Assembly (NCBI GenBank): GCA_003224235.1
Contig: QHYU01000150.1
Location: 1-64,000 of the forward strand
Direction: 5' to 3'
Source of the DNA: Acidobacteriota bacterium
Lineage (GTDB): Bacteria; Acidobacteriota; Terriglobia; Acidiferrales; UBA7541
DNA length: 64,000 nt
Part shown: positions 16,758 through 25,960 of the stretch, piece by piece
How positions within the stretch are numbered: position 1 is the first letter of the stretch
Layout: each line of letters starts with the position of its first letter
Made by a program: the position numbers and the translations under genes
The notes under the pieces: generated by a model
What the model saw: only the letters and a program-made list of their open reading frames with translations
Database searches by the model: none
Told to the model about the DNA's origin: nothing

Positions 16758-17393
16758 CTAGCGTGGAAGGTAGTGATCCAACTCGTTCAGAAGCTGAGTG
16801 GCGAAAGCCACGGCACGCTCACGAGCCTCAGCTTCGCCACGAAGAATGGGAGTATTGATCTTAACCAGGGCAGCGTCTGTACGGTTCAACCGGATTGCAT
16901 CCAGTACAGTGTAGAACTTGGCCCGGTATTCATTCGCGACGACCCTGCCGTGTGCCTGATACCAATAGAGTACCACCTGACGGTCTAGCCCCTTTTCCAC
17001 AACATAGAAATTCGCAGGCGCGTGCTGCCCGCTGGGTAGCCTCAATTTGAGCTCGGCAGCCGTCACCGGTTGCCAGCCACTGCCTGGCAGGCAATTCCTG
17101 GGGGTATGGAGCGTTTGCCCGGCTCGCTGGCTACTGTAGTAGCCGATATACAGATACAGAGGCGGTGCGCCTGGGCCTGAATAGACACGACTGAGATAGT
17201 CATCCACACGAACCACCTGCAACTCCCAGTCTTCGAGTGGCAAGTCGCGGCCCTGCAACGCTCCCACGACCAGAGGGAAGGTGGCCAGGGGTCGCGTCGA
17301 AGGCACTACTTCACCATGCCAAAAGAGAGGCAGGCCTGTTGCGGCCCCCAGCAGCACGACGATCATCACCCAAAATCGCGCCCCTGCACTCAT
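16758..17393 (-). CDS. epsI: EpsI-family protein (exosortase-associated, DUF3485)
   Basis: This protein of about 211 residues has an N-terminal membrane helix (FWVMIVVLLGAATGLPLFW) and an EpsI domain. It carries the conserved YIGYYSSQRAGQTLHTPRNCLPGSGW segment (near residues 100-125), including the single conserved Cys and the H-x-P pair. EpsI proteins accompany exosortases, sometimes fused to them, and are needed for EPS biosynthesis, though the reaction is not known. The frame is open to 17486, but the ATG at 17393 forms an ATGA overlap with the exosortase stop. That fixes the start and shows translational coupling. It is followed 17 bp later by the TPR lipoprotein. Confidence 0.85.
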   Translation of the reverse strand: MSAGARFWVMIVVLLGAATGLPLFWHGEVVPSTRPLATFPLVVGALQGRDLPLEDWELQVVRVDDYLSRVYSGPGAPPLYLYIGYYSSQRAGQTLHTPRNCLPGSGWQPVTAAELKLRLPSGQHAPANFYVVEKGLDRQVVLYWYQAHGRVVANEYRAKFYTVLDAIRLNRTDAALVKINTPILRGEAEARERAVAFATQLLNELDHYLPR

Positions 17394-18295
17394 TTTTCGC
17401 TTTTGGGCTGCAAGAAGCGGCGTACGGAAACTAGCGCTGCATGCAGGCCCAGCAGCAGAATAGTAGCCACCAGGAAAATCACCCACCCGGAAAATGAGTG
17501 AAAAAATCCCTCGGCCATCTGGACTCCCCAGTAGTATGTAAGAAGCGCCGTGCCTACGACTCGAATGCCGTTACTCACGATGGCCACCGGTATCATTGCT
17601 AGCACCAGCAAAGCCCGAATCACCAAGTTCCGCTCCGCCAGATAGCTGTATCCGATGCCGAGCGTCACCAGTGACATTAGGGAACGGATGCCGCTGCAGG
17701 CCTCCACAACCTGAATCGTATAGTTCGACAGGATCAACAGATTCCCCTCGCGCAAGATCGGAACGACGTTGACACCCTCCAGGCAAACCGTCGCTAACTG
17801 GGAGGCCAGAAGTTGCAGCGGGAAAACGATCTGACTATGCACAAGCCCTGGCAGAGGGATCATCAACAGCAAGAAGCAAAGCGGGAAGGCAAGCGCGCGC
17901 AAGGTCGCCCGGCCCCAGAAATATAGAAGTAATCCCAAAATCGTTCCCCAAAGCGAAATTCGCGTGAGAAAAAGTTCCGCACCAGTCTGTCCAATGACGA
18001 GAATTCCCAAAGCGCCCAGCACTACAAAAAGTCCAAACAAACTGGGGCGCGAACGCAGAGAGGCCAGGGCTTCCCGCTTTCGCCAAATCAAATAGCCCAC
18101 AAAGACCGGCACGAGAAAACCATGTGAGTAGTTCGCGTCGTAATGCCACTGTCTTATGAGGCCAACGAGGACCGAGGCGTACACGACCCCCGCCACAACC
18201 GCCAGAATCAGCGGCCGCCAAAAGCGCTTCACACCTGCCCTTGCTCCCCGAATACTGATATCTGCCCAGGTACACCTTTGAATTTGCGAGTCCAT
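17390..18295 (-). CDS. xrtA: Exosortase (XrtA/EpsH-like transpeptidase)
   Basis: Exosortase is an eight-helix inner-membrane cysteine peptidase/transpeptidase that processes PEP-CTERM proteins. From the ATG at 18295 it has 301 residues. The catalytic triad is visible: Cys200 in VVEACSGIRSL, Arg245 in VSNGIRVVGTA and His266 in GFFHSFSGW. The N-terminal YSHGFLVP and FPLCFLLLMIPLP motifs are typical of the XrtA group. The frame is open up to 18388, but the sigma-54 box at 18346-18361 lies inside that extension, so the true start must be downstream of it. The ATG at 18295 has GGAG 4 bp before it. The gene heads an exosortase - EpsI - TPR lipoprotein operon. Confidence 0.9.
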   Translation of the reverse strand: MDSQIQRCTWADISIRGARAGVKRFWRPLILAVVAGVVYASVLVGLIRQWHYDANYSHGFLVPVFVGYLIWRKREALASLRSRPSLFGLFVVLGALGILVIGQTGAELFLTRISLWGTILGLLLYFWGRATLRALAFPLCFLLLMIPLPGLVHSQIVFPLQLLASQLATVCLEGVNVVPILREGNLLILSNYTIQVVEACSGIRSLMSLVTLGIGYSYLAERNLVIRALLVLAMIPVAIVSNGIRVVGTALLTYYWGVQMAEGFFHSFSGWVIFLVATILLLGLHAALVSVRRFLQPKSEK

Positions 18296-18345
18296 GACTC
18301 CGGTCAGTGGAGCCTCGCATGCTCTCGAAGCAGCCGCACGGAAGG

Positions 18346-18361
18346 CGCACATCGCGTGCCA
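18346..18361 (-). promoter_or_regulatory. Sigma-54 promoter of the exosortase operon
   Basis: On the minus strand it reads TGGCACGCGATGTGCG: the -24 heptamer TGGCACG is a perfect match, and GC at -12 has the right spacing, although the -12 flanks are weaker (GTGCG). Its position rules out the longer N-terminus of the exosortase frame. Confidence 0.7.
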
Positions 18362-18484
18362 AACCGGCGCGACGCTTCTCCGCAGCATCGAGCTGCCAGT
18401 TATTTAAATGCAAAGACTTACGTGATGCGGCTCAATGTCAATTCTTCGAGGACCAGCCCGACGCAACAATGCCTTGCGGAAAGG

Positions 18485-18500
18485 TTGCAAAGCTTTGCAA
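18485..18500 (-). promoter_or_regulatory. TTGCAA-N4-TTGCAA operator upstream of the exosortase operon
   Basis: TTGCAAAGCTTTGCAA is a perfect 16-bp palindrome, identical in both half-sites to the one at 4570-4585. It lies 123 bp upstream of the sigma-54 box at 18346-18361. From here to 18798 (about 300 bp) no gene is recognised; the stretch holds only GC-rich intergenic sequence. Confidence 0.7.
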
Positions 18501-18798
18501 ACCGCCGGCGCACTCAGGCGCACTAAATAGTTACGGTGGGTTTTTCACGCCTCTGAGCGGGTCACGGGAAGCTCGAAGTCTGCCCTAAGGTTAGGAAGAG
18601 AAACTCAGGCGGCGCTCAACATTCAATCGCGAGTTTTTTACCGCCGCGGGGTGCGGTTGTCCCTATGGTCCTTGGCGGAAGACAGGGCAAGGTCCGTGCC
18701 TGTCAGGACGCTGAAAGACCCGGATTAAGAGGGGCTGTCCGGAAAGATGCCCCACGAGCCGCGCACGCTTGCCGCGCTTTCCCAAGGTTCCTCAGTCG

Positions 18799-19746
<948 letters not shown>

Positions 19747-20156
19747 GGGTTATCCTCCGCAACGCAGAGATTACATCTGATTCTTTTCAAACTCGCTCCG
19801 GCGGATTCGCGCCTCGTATCCCTCGAGCCGCTGCCAGCGCTGTTACCCATTGATGGGTGCTCACTATTGTAGCCCGCGGCGCGTCAACCGCAACCCCCAT
19901 TTGCGTAATTATCGCCGTGGCGGCCCAACGGCCGGAGTCGATGCGGCTTTTAGCCTGTGATCATAAAAGACCAAGATATTTCATGGGAAGCCCCTGGAGC
20001 CCAAAAAATAGGAGGGCGATTGACCGAGTAGGGACAGCGGCGTACGATGCCGCCGAGCTGTGCAATGACGCATTCCCTCTGGCGTGTCATTCGGCCGGTG
20101 CCGATTTGTCCCAGTTTCAAGGTGAACCATTCTGAGCGGTGGGCTAGTTTGAAAGC
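19747..20156. other. Divergent intergenic region of about 410 bp
   Basis: This region lies between the SDR (minus) and the YdcF-like gene (plus), so it should hold both promoters. A CGCAA-N7-TTGCG palindrome lies near 19892-19908. No sigma-54 box in the right spacing, RNA gene or convincing ORF is seen; the frames here have no family resemblance. Confidence 0.4.
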
Positions 20157-20801
20157 ATGACCCAAGGTAGTCGAGGCCGGCGCCGCGCTTGGATCGCCGC
20201 AGCGGTGCTAGTGGTCATCATGGCGGCGGCCTGGGCAATCCGCGGCGTCGGACGATGGCTGGTGGTACAGGACGCGCTCGAGCCGGCACAAGCGATTGTG
20301 GTGTTGAGCGGGCGCATGCCGGTCCGCGCACGCGAGGCCGCCGAGATCTACCGGCAGGGGTTCGCCGCGCAAGTATGGATCACGCGCCCCGCGAGTCCTG
20401 AGGAAGAGCTCCGGCAGATGGGCATCGGCTTCGTGGGGGAGGAGTTCTACAACCAAAGGGTCCTGATTCAACTGGGCGTTCCCACCGATGCAATCCGGGT
20501 GCTGGACAAACCGGTCATCAATACCGAGCAGGAGGTGCTCGAGATAAGCGACGCCCTGCGTCAGGAGGGGGGCAGCAAGGTAATTGTGGTGACCACCAAG
20601 CCACATACGCGGCGGGTGAAGGCCATCTGGAAGCGCCTGGTAGGAAACTCCCCGCGGCTAATGGTGCGCTACGCCTCGCAGGACGGCTATGACGGCGCCC
20701 ACTGGTGGCGCCACACCAGCGACGCGCTCGATGTCGTACGGGAACTCCTGGGGCTTGCCAATGCGTGGGCGGGATTTCCCGTTCAACCGGAGAAGCGGTG
20801 A
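20157..20801 (+). CDS. YdcF/ElyC-type (DUF218) membrane protein
   Basis: A 214-residue protein with one N-terminal membrane helix (IAAAVLVVIMAAAWAI) and a DUF218 domain. The domain begins AQAIVVLSGRMPVRAREAAEIYRQG. It continues through VLDKPVINTEQEVLEISDAL, where the conserved N-T precedes the helix, to KVIVVTTKPHTRRVKAIW and ends with a W-W-R segment. Members such as SanA and ElyC act in envelope integrity and in the control of lipid-linked precursor use, but no reaction is proven. The typical signature is GG..R; here it reads SGRMPVRAREA. The ATG at 20157 follows a GGGCTAG stretch with no strong ribosome site. The location in an EPS locus fits an envelope role. Confidence 0.75.
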   Translation: MTQGSRGRRRAWIAAAVLVVIMAAAWAIRGVGRWLVVQDALEPAQAIVVLSGRMPVRAREAAEIYRQGFAAQVWITRPASPEEELRQMGIGFVGEEFYNQRVLIQLGVPTDAIRVLDKPVINTEQEVLEISDALRQEGGSKVIVVTTKPHTRRVKAIWKRLVGNSPRLMVRYASQDGYDGAHWWRHTSDALDVVRELLGLANAWAGFPVQPEKR

Positions 20802-20931
20802 GCAGTGGAAGAATCGAGAGTTTACGGTTGCCAGTCGAAAGTAGAGCAGTCGAAGAGCCAAAGGGCTGGTAGAGCCAAGCAATAGCCGCCCGAAGCCGGC
20901 GACATCGACCAGACAATCTGCGCGGGAGGAA

Positions 20932-22770
20932 CTAGTCAGTGCGCGTGGCGGCGTGACCCCGCAATGCCGCGAGGGTCGGCTGGCCGGGCCCTATCGGTTG
21001 ATTGACGTATGCCGCCTTGCCGCCGCTCTCCGCCAGTACATATGTCGAATCGGCCGGCAGGCGCAGTAGCGCCTGTCGGCGGTGGAGCTCTGGGACGACG
21101 AGAAACACCCGCTGAGGCCCTTCCCAGAAGGCGGCGAAATCTTGGTCGGTGAGGAAAATCCGCGGCGCGTCAGGGAAGTACGAACCGTACTCGAGGCTGT
21201 GATACCGGCCGTTCCAGATCCAGGTCTTGCGGTGGGTGTAGAAGCTGACCGTGCAGGCGTTATAAAAGTCGCCATAGAGCAGGATGCGGTCTTCGGCCCG
21301 CAGGTGCTTGGAGATCTCCTCCGCCAGCGCGCGAGAAGAAAGGTGAGGCTCGAAGATGCGGTAAGCGCCGTTGGCCGCAAAGATGAACCCGGCCGCGCCC
21401 AGCGCCATGGCCAGAGCTGCCGACAGCGCACGACCCCGGCGCCGGAGCAGCCACGCCGCGCCCAAACCGGCCAGCAACGAGAGCGCTGTGGCTATGGCCG
21501 GGGCGCGCAGCGCGGCAAAGGCTTGCGGCGTGAGATCAAACAAATTGGCCATAGCCACTTGGTAGAAGTCCGCGGGTCTGATCTCGAGCAGGCTCGCAAT
21601 ATCGGCGGCACGGACGTGGCGCGACACCCAGAGCAGGGCGCCGAGAGCAACCACCGCCAGCAGCCCCGTCACGGTCAGCGCCCCCTGCAAGCGCGGCAAC
21701 CAGCGATGGCGCTCGGCTTCGGCGCGGGCCAGTCCCAAACCCAGCAGAAGGGCGATCGCTGGCCAAGCGCCGAAACTGTAATACTCCATGCGCCGCGTCA
21801 GCGAAAAGAAAAACAGAATAAACCCGGCCCAAGCGAACAGCAGCAGGCGCGCCTCGCGCGCAGGAACTTCCGCTAACCCAGCAGCGCCATTGGGTGCGGC
21901 GCGCCACGTGCTCGGGAGCGGGAACTGGGCCAACGCGTGCGGCAGGAAGAAACTCCACGGGAAGAACCAAGCGAGATGCAGAGCCCACCAGAGGGCGAGC
22001 GGCACAGTCGCCGAGTCTTGCGGATATCGGGCGCCAATCGCGCGCAGGATATGCTCGTTGAAGATGTAGAAAGACCAAAAGCCGGGCACGCGCCGGGCGG
22101 TGATCAGGTGCCACGGTAGGGCCATAGCCAGGAACAGCAGTGCGCTTGAAAGGAGCGGCAAATCGCGCCAGCGCCGCCAGCCGCCTATCGCCAGCAGAAA
22201 CAACGCGATCACAGCCACCGGGAAAATCACGCCGACTAGGCCGCGCGTGAGCGTGGCCAGAGCCACCAGCGCGGCTACGCCCCAGTAACCGATTCGCGCT
22301 GCGAGCGTACCCTGCCAGGCGCGCAGGAACAGATAGAATGCGGCGGTGAACTCCAGTGCGTAAATGGCCTCCGGGATCATCGTGCGCGTGAACACAAATG
22401 TGCCCAGACTGGTGCACATCACCAAGCCAGCGTAGAAGCCGGCGCGCTCGCCGAAGAAGCGCCGTCCGAAGACGTACACCATCAGGACCAAGGCCACGGT
22501 AGCAAGCGCAAGCGGCAGGCGCGTCGAGAAATCACTTTCGCCCAGAAGCTTGTAACTCGCGGCCACCAGCCAATAATGCAGCGGGGCCTTTTCCAGGTAG
22601 CGGATTCCGTTGATATGCAGCACCGCCCAGTCGCCGCTCTCGCGCAGCTCGCGCGCGGCGATGGCGTGGGCGCAATCGGCTTCGTCCACGAGAGCCGGCG
22701 CGGAAGTGGTGCCTAGGTAGATGCCCAGGGAAAGTGCAAGCAGAAAGAGGATGGCGAAAGAACGGCTCAT
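20932..22770 (-). CDS. ArnT/PMT-like membrane glycosyltransferase
   Basis: A 612-residue GT-C protein with about twelve membrane segments. The first periplasmic loop has LVDEADCAHAIAARELRESGDWAV, with the acidic pair used for catalysis in ArnT, followed by YLEKAPLHYWLVAASYKLLG, the ArnT-family YxxKPPLxxW-like motif with Ala for Pro. Enzymes of this group transfer a sugar from undecaprenyl phosphate to lipid A, protein or polysaccharide at the periplasmic face. The C-terminal ~130 residues form a soluble periplasmic domain (FYNACTVSFYTHRKTWIWNGR). The acceptor is not known. It is convergent with the YdcF-like gene, with a 130-bp gap that shows no clear terminator. Confidence 0.8.
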   Translation of the reverse strand: MSRSFAILFLLALSLGIYLGTTSAPALVDEADCAHAIAARELRESGDWAVLHINGIRYLEKAPLHYWLVAASYKLLGESDFSTRLPLALATVALVLMVYVFGRRFFGERAGFYAGLVMCTSLGTFVFTRTMIPEAIYALEFTAAFYLFLRAWQGTLAARIGYWGVAALVALATLTRGLVGVIFPVAVIALFLLAIGGWRRWRDLPLLSSALLFLAMALPWHLITARRVPGFWSFYIFNEHILRAIGARYPQDSATVPLALWWALHLAWFFPWSFFLPHALAQFPLPSTWRAAPNGAAGLAEVPAREARLLLFAWAGFILFFFSLTRRMEYYSFGAWPAIALLLGLGLARAEAERHRWLPRLQGALTVTGLLAVVALGALLWVSRHVRAADIASLLEIRPADFYQVAMANLFDLTPQAFAALRAPAIATALSLLAGLGAAWLLRRRGRALSAALAMALGAAGFIFAANGAYRIFEPHLSSRALAEEISKHLRAEDRILLYGDFYNACTVSFYTHRKTWIWNGRYHSLEYGSYFPDAPRIFLTDQDFAAFWEGPQRVFLVVPELHRRQALLRLPADSTYVLAESGGKAAYVNQPIGPGQPTLAALRGHAATRTD

Positions 22771-22922
22771 CAGTAAACAAGCATTGTAACGTCAAACAAC
22801 CGAATAGGGGAATCCCGCAACGCAGCTTGCCGACAGTCAGTCACTGCCCTGCGGCTCAAGCCGACGATCAAGTATGCCGGGCCGGGGGTTAGCATACGCG
22901 CTAGGGCTCAGTAGAACGATGG

Positions 22923-23486
22923 TCATTTTCGCGCTCTTGCCGGAGCGGGCGGCGCGCTGGCGCTGGTGTGGTCGTGAATGATGCGCCAGCCCTCGGGAAA
23001 GCGGCGCGCGACCAAAGTGAACAAGCCGCCGGGCTGGTCGTTCTGCCGTTTCAACTGCCAGTGGCCCAAGATCAAAGCCGCATTGGGGGCCAGCGGCGTG
23101 ATCTCCAATTCAGTGAACGCGAGCTGTCCCATCGCTGCGCGATCGGGATAATTGCGGCGGTAACGGTCGAGCAGCGCCTCCCAGCCACGGGAGACCCCGC
23201 TCGAGCCAGCAAATGTGGTTTTGTCGGACTTCCAGTAACCCGCCATGAAGCCTTCGATATCGCCGCGGTTCCATGCTTCGGCTTGTGAGCGAAGCAGGAA
23301 AACCAACGACGTTTCGAGTTCGGCATTTTGCGGCGCTGCGGGAACGTCCTTCTTCCACGCGGTTACTCCGGCGTCTTGCGGCGAGGGCAGATTGGCACGC
23401 GGCGGGATCTTCACCGGCCCGGACGGAAACAGTAGGACCGCCAAACCAAGAATCAGTAGCGCCACAACGTATCTCGCGGCTTTCAT
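22923..23486 (-). CDS. NTF2-like/SnoaL-type protein with signal anchor
   Basis: From the ATG at 23486 (GGAG ribosome site) this is a 187-residue protein with an N-terminal membrane or signal segment (VVALLILGLAVLLFPSG). A proline-rich linker then leads to a DUF4440/SnoaL-like domain. The domain pattern is seen in LLRSQAEAWNRGDIEGFMAGYWKSDKTTFAG, then GWEALLDRYRRNYPDRAAMGQL and GHWQLKRQNDQPGGLFTLVARRFPEGWRIIHDHTS, the closing strands of the cone-like fold. Stand-alone members often have no known ligand. The frame extends to 23576, but that part is low-quality coding sequence. No operon partner is evident. Confidence 0.75.
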   Translation of the reverse strand: MKAARYVVALLILGLAVLLFPSGPVKIPPRANLPSPQDAGVTAWKKDVPAAPQNAELETSLVFLLRSQAEAWNRGDIEGFMAGYWKSDKTTFAGSSGVSRGWEALLDRYRRNYPDRAAMGQLAFTELEITPLAPNAALILGHWQLKRQNDQPGGLFTLVARRFPEGWRIIHDHTSASAPPAPARARK

Positions 23487-23667
23487 CCAGCCACTCCTTC
23501 CACTCCGCAGTAGGCCTTGCCCTGAGAATAGAGAAAGCGAGATGAAGGGGCAAGTTTTCTGGGCCGCGGGCCCCATTCCGTAGGATTACGGTGCTTTTGA
23601 GGTAGTACCGCCGGTCTATTGTCGCCCATCGCCGCCCCTGCCAGACTGTGCGTAGAGGTTAAGACTT

Positions 23668-24060
23668 ATGTTTCCTGCAATGCTTTTGGCAGTCTCCGTA
23701 GTGGCCCTGATCCAGTTCACCGTGTACTACTGGCGGGCGATAGTGGCCGGTGTGGCGGCGAAACCGCTGTCAAACCTGATCCTGACGGCGGCAGGGCTGA
23801 CCGATGAATCTTTGGGTTCGGCCGATTTCGAGGCGATCCTGAATGTTCATGAACTTACTCCCTGCTTGAAAACTGGGCAGGGTCGGCTGCAGGCGGTACG
23901 GGCGTACTACCGTGTGGCCCAGGCGCTGGGGCGGGTACTCCCGCAACTCGCAGCCTGGACCGAGCGCGAGATGGCAACCTGCTCGCGCTACGTCGCCGTG
24001 CTAGTGGATCAGCGGATGGAACGCAACCTGGCCTGCGCGGCAGAAATGCGCGCTTGCTAA
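23668..24060 (+). CDS. Hypothetical protein with N-terminal membrane helix
   Basis: The family is not recognised. It is a 130-residue protein with a hydrophobic N-terminus (MLLAVSVVALIQFTVYYW), then a mostly helical soluble part with one Cys at the LTPCLKTGQG segment and CSRYVAVLVDQRMERNLACAAEMRAC at the end. The paired cysteines near the C-terminus may be structural. The ATG at 23668 is preceded by AGAGGTTAAG. A terminator-like hairpin follows about 90 bp later. Read as coding because of consistent codon-position bias and the plausible start, but no function is proposed. Confidence 0.5.
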   Translation: MFPAMLLAVSVVALIQFTVYYWRAIVAGVAAKPLSNLILTAAGLTDESLGSADFEAILNVHELTPCLKTGQGRLQAVRAYYRVAQALGRVLPQLAAWTEREMATCSRYVAVLVDQRMERNLACAAEMRAC

Positions 24061-24147
24061 TCTTTCCTCCTCACAATATTTCCTGAAACTATCTCTTCGC
24101 GTTGAACCTCACTCCTGCGGAGTTTTCCACTTATCGGTCCCCGTCCA

Positions 24148-24171
24148 GCCGGCCTCAGACTAGAGGCCGGC
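24148..24171. terminator. GC hairpin between convergent genes
   Basis: A perfect 9-bp stem (24148-24156 with 24163-24171, GCCGGCCTC) with a 6-base loop sits between the convergent genes at 23668-24060 and 24267-25265. No T-run follows on the plus strand, so it may act as a bidirectional or Rho-assisted stop. Confidence 0.5.
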
Positions 24172-24266
24172 ATTGGGCGGGGCCGTCACCATTTTCCTGA
24201 TACTTGTTTAGACGCTGCGCCTGAATGTTTCGGGGCAGAGCTAGTTCTTTAACTGGGATGCGGGGG

Positions 24267-25265
24267 TCAGTAGGCCCACCGAAGCAAAATGCCGCCAGTG
24301 GTATAGCCGGCGCCGACGGCAACCAGCAGCACTAGGTCGCCCTTGCGCACGCGCCCCTCTTCCACGGCGTCTCGAAGGCCGAGCGGGATCGTGGCGGCGG
24401 TGGTGTTGCCGTAGCGGTCGATATTGACCATCACCTTGGAGTCGTCCACGCCGAGCCGATCCTGCATGGCGCGGATAATGCGCAGATTGGCTTGGTGGGG
24501 CACGACCAGCGCGAGGTCGCGGCTGGAGAAGCCGTTGCGCTCCAGCAGATGGCAAGCCACTTCTGCCATGCGGCGCACGGCATACTTGAACACCTGTTGG
24601 CCTTCCTGGTGGACGTAATGCATTTTCTTGTCCACCGTCTCATGCGAGGGTGGGTTGAGCGAGCCTCCGCCAGGCATGTAGAGATAACAGCCGCCCGAGC
24701 CATCTACATCGTTATGGAAGTCGAGGATCCCCTCGGAGTCCGATGCAGCAGGTTCGACCAGCACCGCGCCGGCGCCATCGCCGAACAGCACGCAGGTGGC
24801 GCGGTCCTGATAATTGATAATCGAGGACATGACGTCGCTACCGATCACCAGAGCATTCTTGTGCGTGCCGGCGCCGACAAACTGCGCGCCAACCGTGAGC
24901 GCGTAAACAAATCCTGCACAGGCGGCCGAGAGATCAAACCCCCAGGCTTTCTTCGCGCCAATGCGGTCTTGTACTAGACAGGCCGTCGCCGGGAACAACA
25001 TGTCCGGGGTGACGCTGGCGACGACGATCAGGTCGATCTCTTCCGGGTTTACCTTCCTCTGTGTGATCAGCTGCTGCGCGGCTTCAACGGCGAGATGCGA
25101 GGCAGCGACGCCTTTCTCAACAATGCGACGCTCGCGAATGCCCGTGCGCCCGCGGATCCAGGCGTCATTGGTCTCCACCATCCTTTCCAGGTCGGCGTTG
25201 CTCAGGACCCGCGGGGGCACATAGCCGGTCACGCCTGTAATTTTGGCACCAATGCGTCGTGGCAT
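24267..25265 (-). CDS. fabH: 3-oxoacyl-ACP synthase III (KAS III)
   Basis: KAS III condenses acetyl-CoA with malonyl-ACP to begin fatty-acid synthesis. The 332-residue protein is full length and has the triad: Cys116 in SAACAGF, His257 in VPHQAN and Asn287 in DRYGNTTAA. The start GYVPPRVLSNADLERMVETNDAWI and the WIRGRTGIRERR segment are typical of the family. No other fatty-acid genes are adjacent, so this is either the housekeeping enzyme outside its usual cluster or a second copy. In an EPS locus the extra copy could make a special acyl starter, but that is not shown. The ATG at 25265 has GGAGAAA before it. Confidence 0.93.
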   Translation of the reverse strand: MPRRIGAKITGVTGYVPPRVLSNADLERMVETNDAWIRGRTGIRERRIVEKGVAASHLAVEAAQQLITQRKVNPEEIDLIVVASVTPDMLFPATACLVQDRIGAKKAWGFDLSAACAGFVYALTVGAQFVGAGTHKNALVIGSDVMSSIINYQDRATCVLFGDGAGAVLVEPAASDSEGILDFHNDVDGSGGCYLYMPGGGSLNPPSHETVDKKMHYVHQEGQQVFKYAVRRMAEVACHLLERNGFSSRDLALVVPHQANLRIIRAMQDRLGVDDSKVMVNIDRYGNTTAATIPLGLRDAVEEGRVRKGDLVLLVAVGAGYTTGGILLRWAY

Positions 25266-25614
25266 TTTCTCTCCGGGCGTTCCTCGGAAGCTTCTGAACG
25301 ATCATGCGGCCAGTGGAAGCGCGATTCTACGCAAGAAGAGGCCCGGAGTCAAAGAGTTACATGGTATCGGGGTGCGAGAGTTGAAAGATTTGAAGAGTCT
25401 GAGCAAAGCGATCTGCATTCGGCTTTCTACGATGTCCCGGAATCCGCTGGAAGTCGGGCGGCGGTTCTTTGGCCGGATTGCTTAGAATCCGGCTGGAAAT
25501 CCTCTGAAGAATCGGACCGCAAGCTCCTGCTCCAGCACAGAGCATGGCGATGTGTTAGCTTCTACAGGCTGACGCTAGTGATGGACGCTGATCTTCACGG
25601 AGGGGAGAGTTGCC
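25266..25614. other. Intergenic region of about 350 bp
   Basis: This divergent gap between fabH (minus) and the small secreted protein (plus) must hold both promoters. The frames in it do not resemble any family. A GGAGGGGAG ribosome site for the right-hand gene lies at about 25600-25608. Nothing else is seen. Confidence 0.4.
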
Positions 25615-25959
25615 ATGCGAAGAGCGGAAATAGGGGTTTGCCTGATTCTTATGGTGGCGTGTATGTACTTGCAGGCGGCTACCGAGGAACAAAAAATGAT
25701 TACAGTTACAGGTAAACTCGTGCGTGTTGTTGGTATTGGAGGTGAGAGCACAGGTTGGGCCATTCAACTCGAATCTGAAATCAAGATAGAAGGTAAGCCA
25801 GTGAAATCTATTGAGGTAAATCACCAAACCAAGAGATTCGAGAAGCTGGATAATAAAAGGGTCGAAGCCACGGGCAAGCTCACTTCTTGGCACGGTATAG
25901 AGAGGGGCGACTGGCCAGTGCTCGAAGTGACGGCGATACGAGAGGCTAAGTCGAAATAG
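25615..25959 (+). CDS. Small secreted protein with OB-like fold, unknown function
   Basis: A 114-residue protein with a signal peptide (MRRAEIGVCLILMVACMYLQAA). The mature part starts KMITVTGKLVRVVGIGGESTGW, and alternating beta strands follow (AIQLESEIKIEGKPVKSIEV, RVEATGKLTSWHGIE and VLEVTAIREA). The repeated VTGKL/ATGKL strands suggest a small OB-type barrel as in periplasmic BOF or DUF5818-like proteins, but I cannot name the family. The base composition (AT-richer, for example AAAAATGATTACAG) is unlike the neighbours, a possible sign of transfer. The start is supported by a strong GGAGGGGAG site. It is convergent with, and 1 bp from, the DUF5916 gene. Confidence 0.6.
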   Translation: MRRAEIGVCLILMVACMYLQAATEEQKMITVTGKLVRVVGIGGESTGWAIQLESEIKIEGKPVKSIEVNHQTKRFEKLDNKRVEATGKLTSWHGIERGDWPVLEVTAIREAKSK

Positions 25960-25960
25960 C

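Noticed and set aside
19892..19908. CGCAA-N7-TTGCG palindrome as a fourth operator of the sigma-54 regulon
   Set aside because: The half-sites and spacing differ and no sigma-54 box follows at the right distance.
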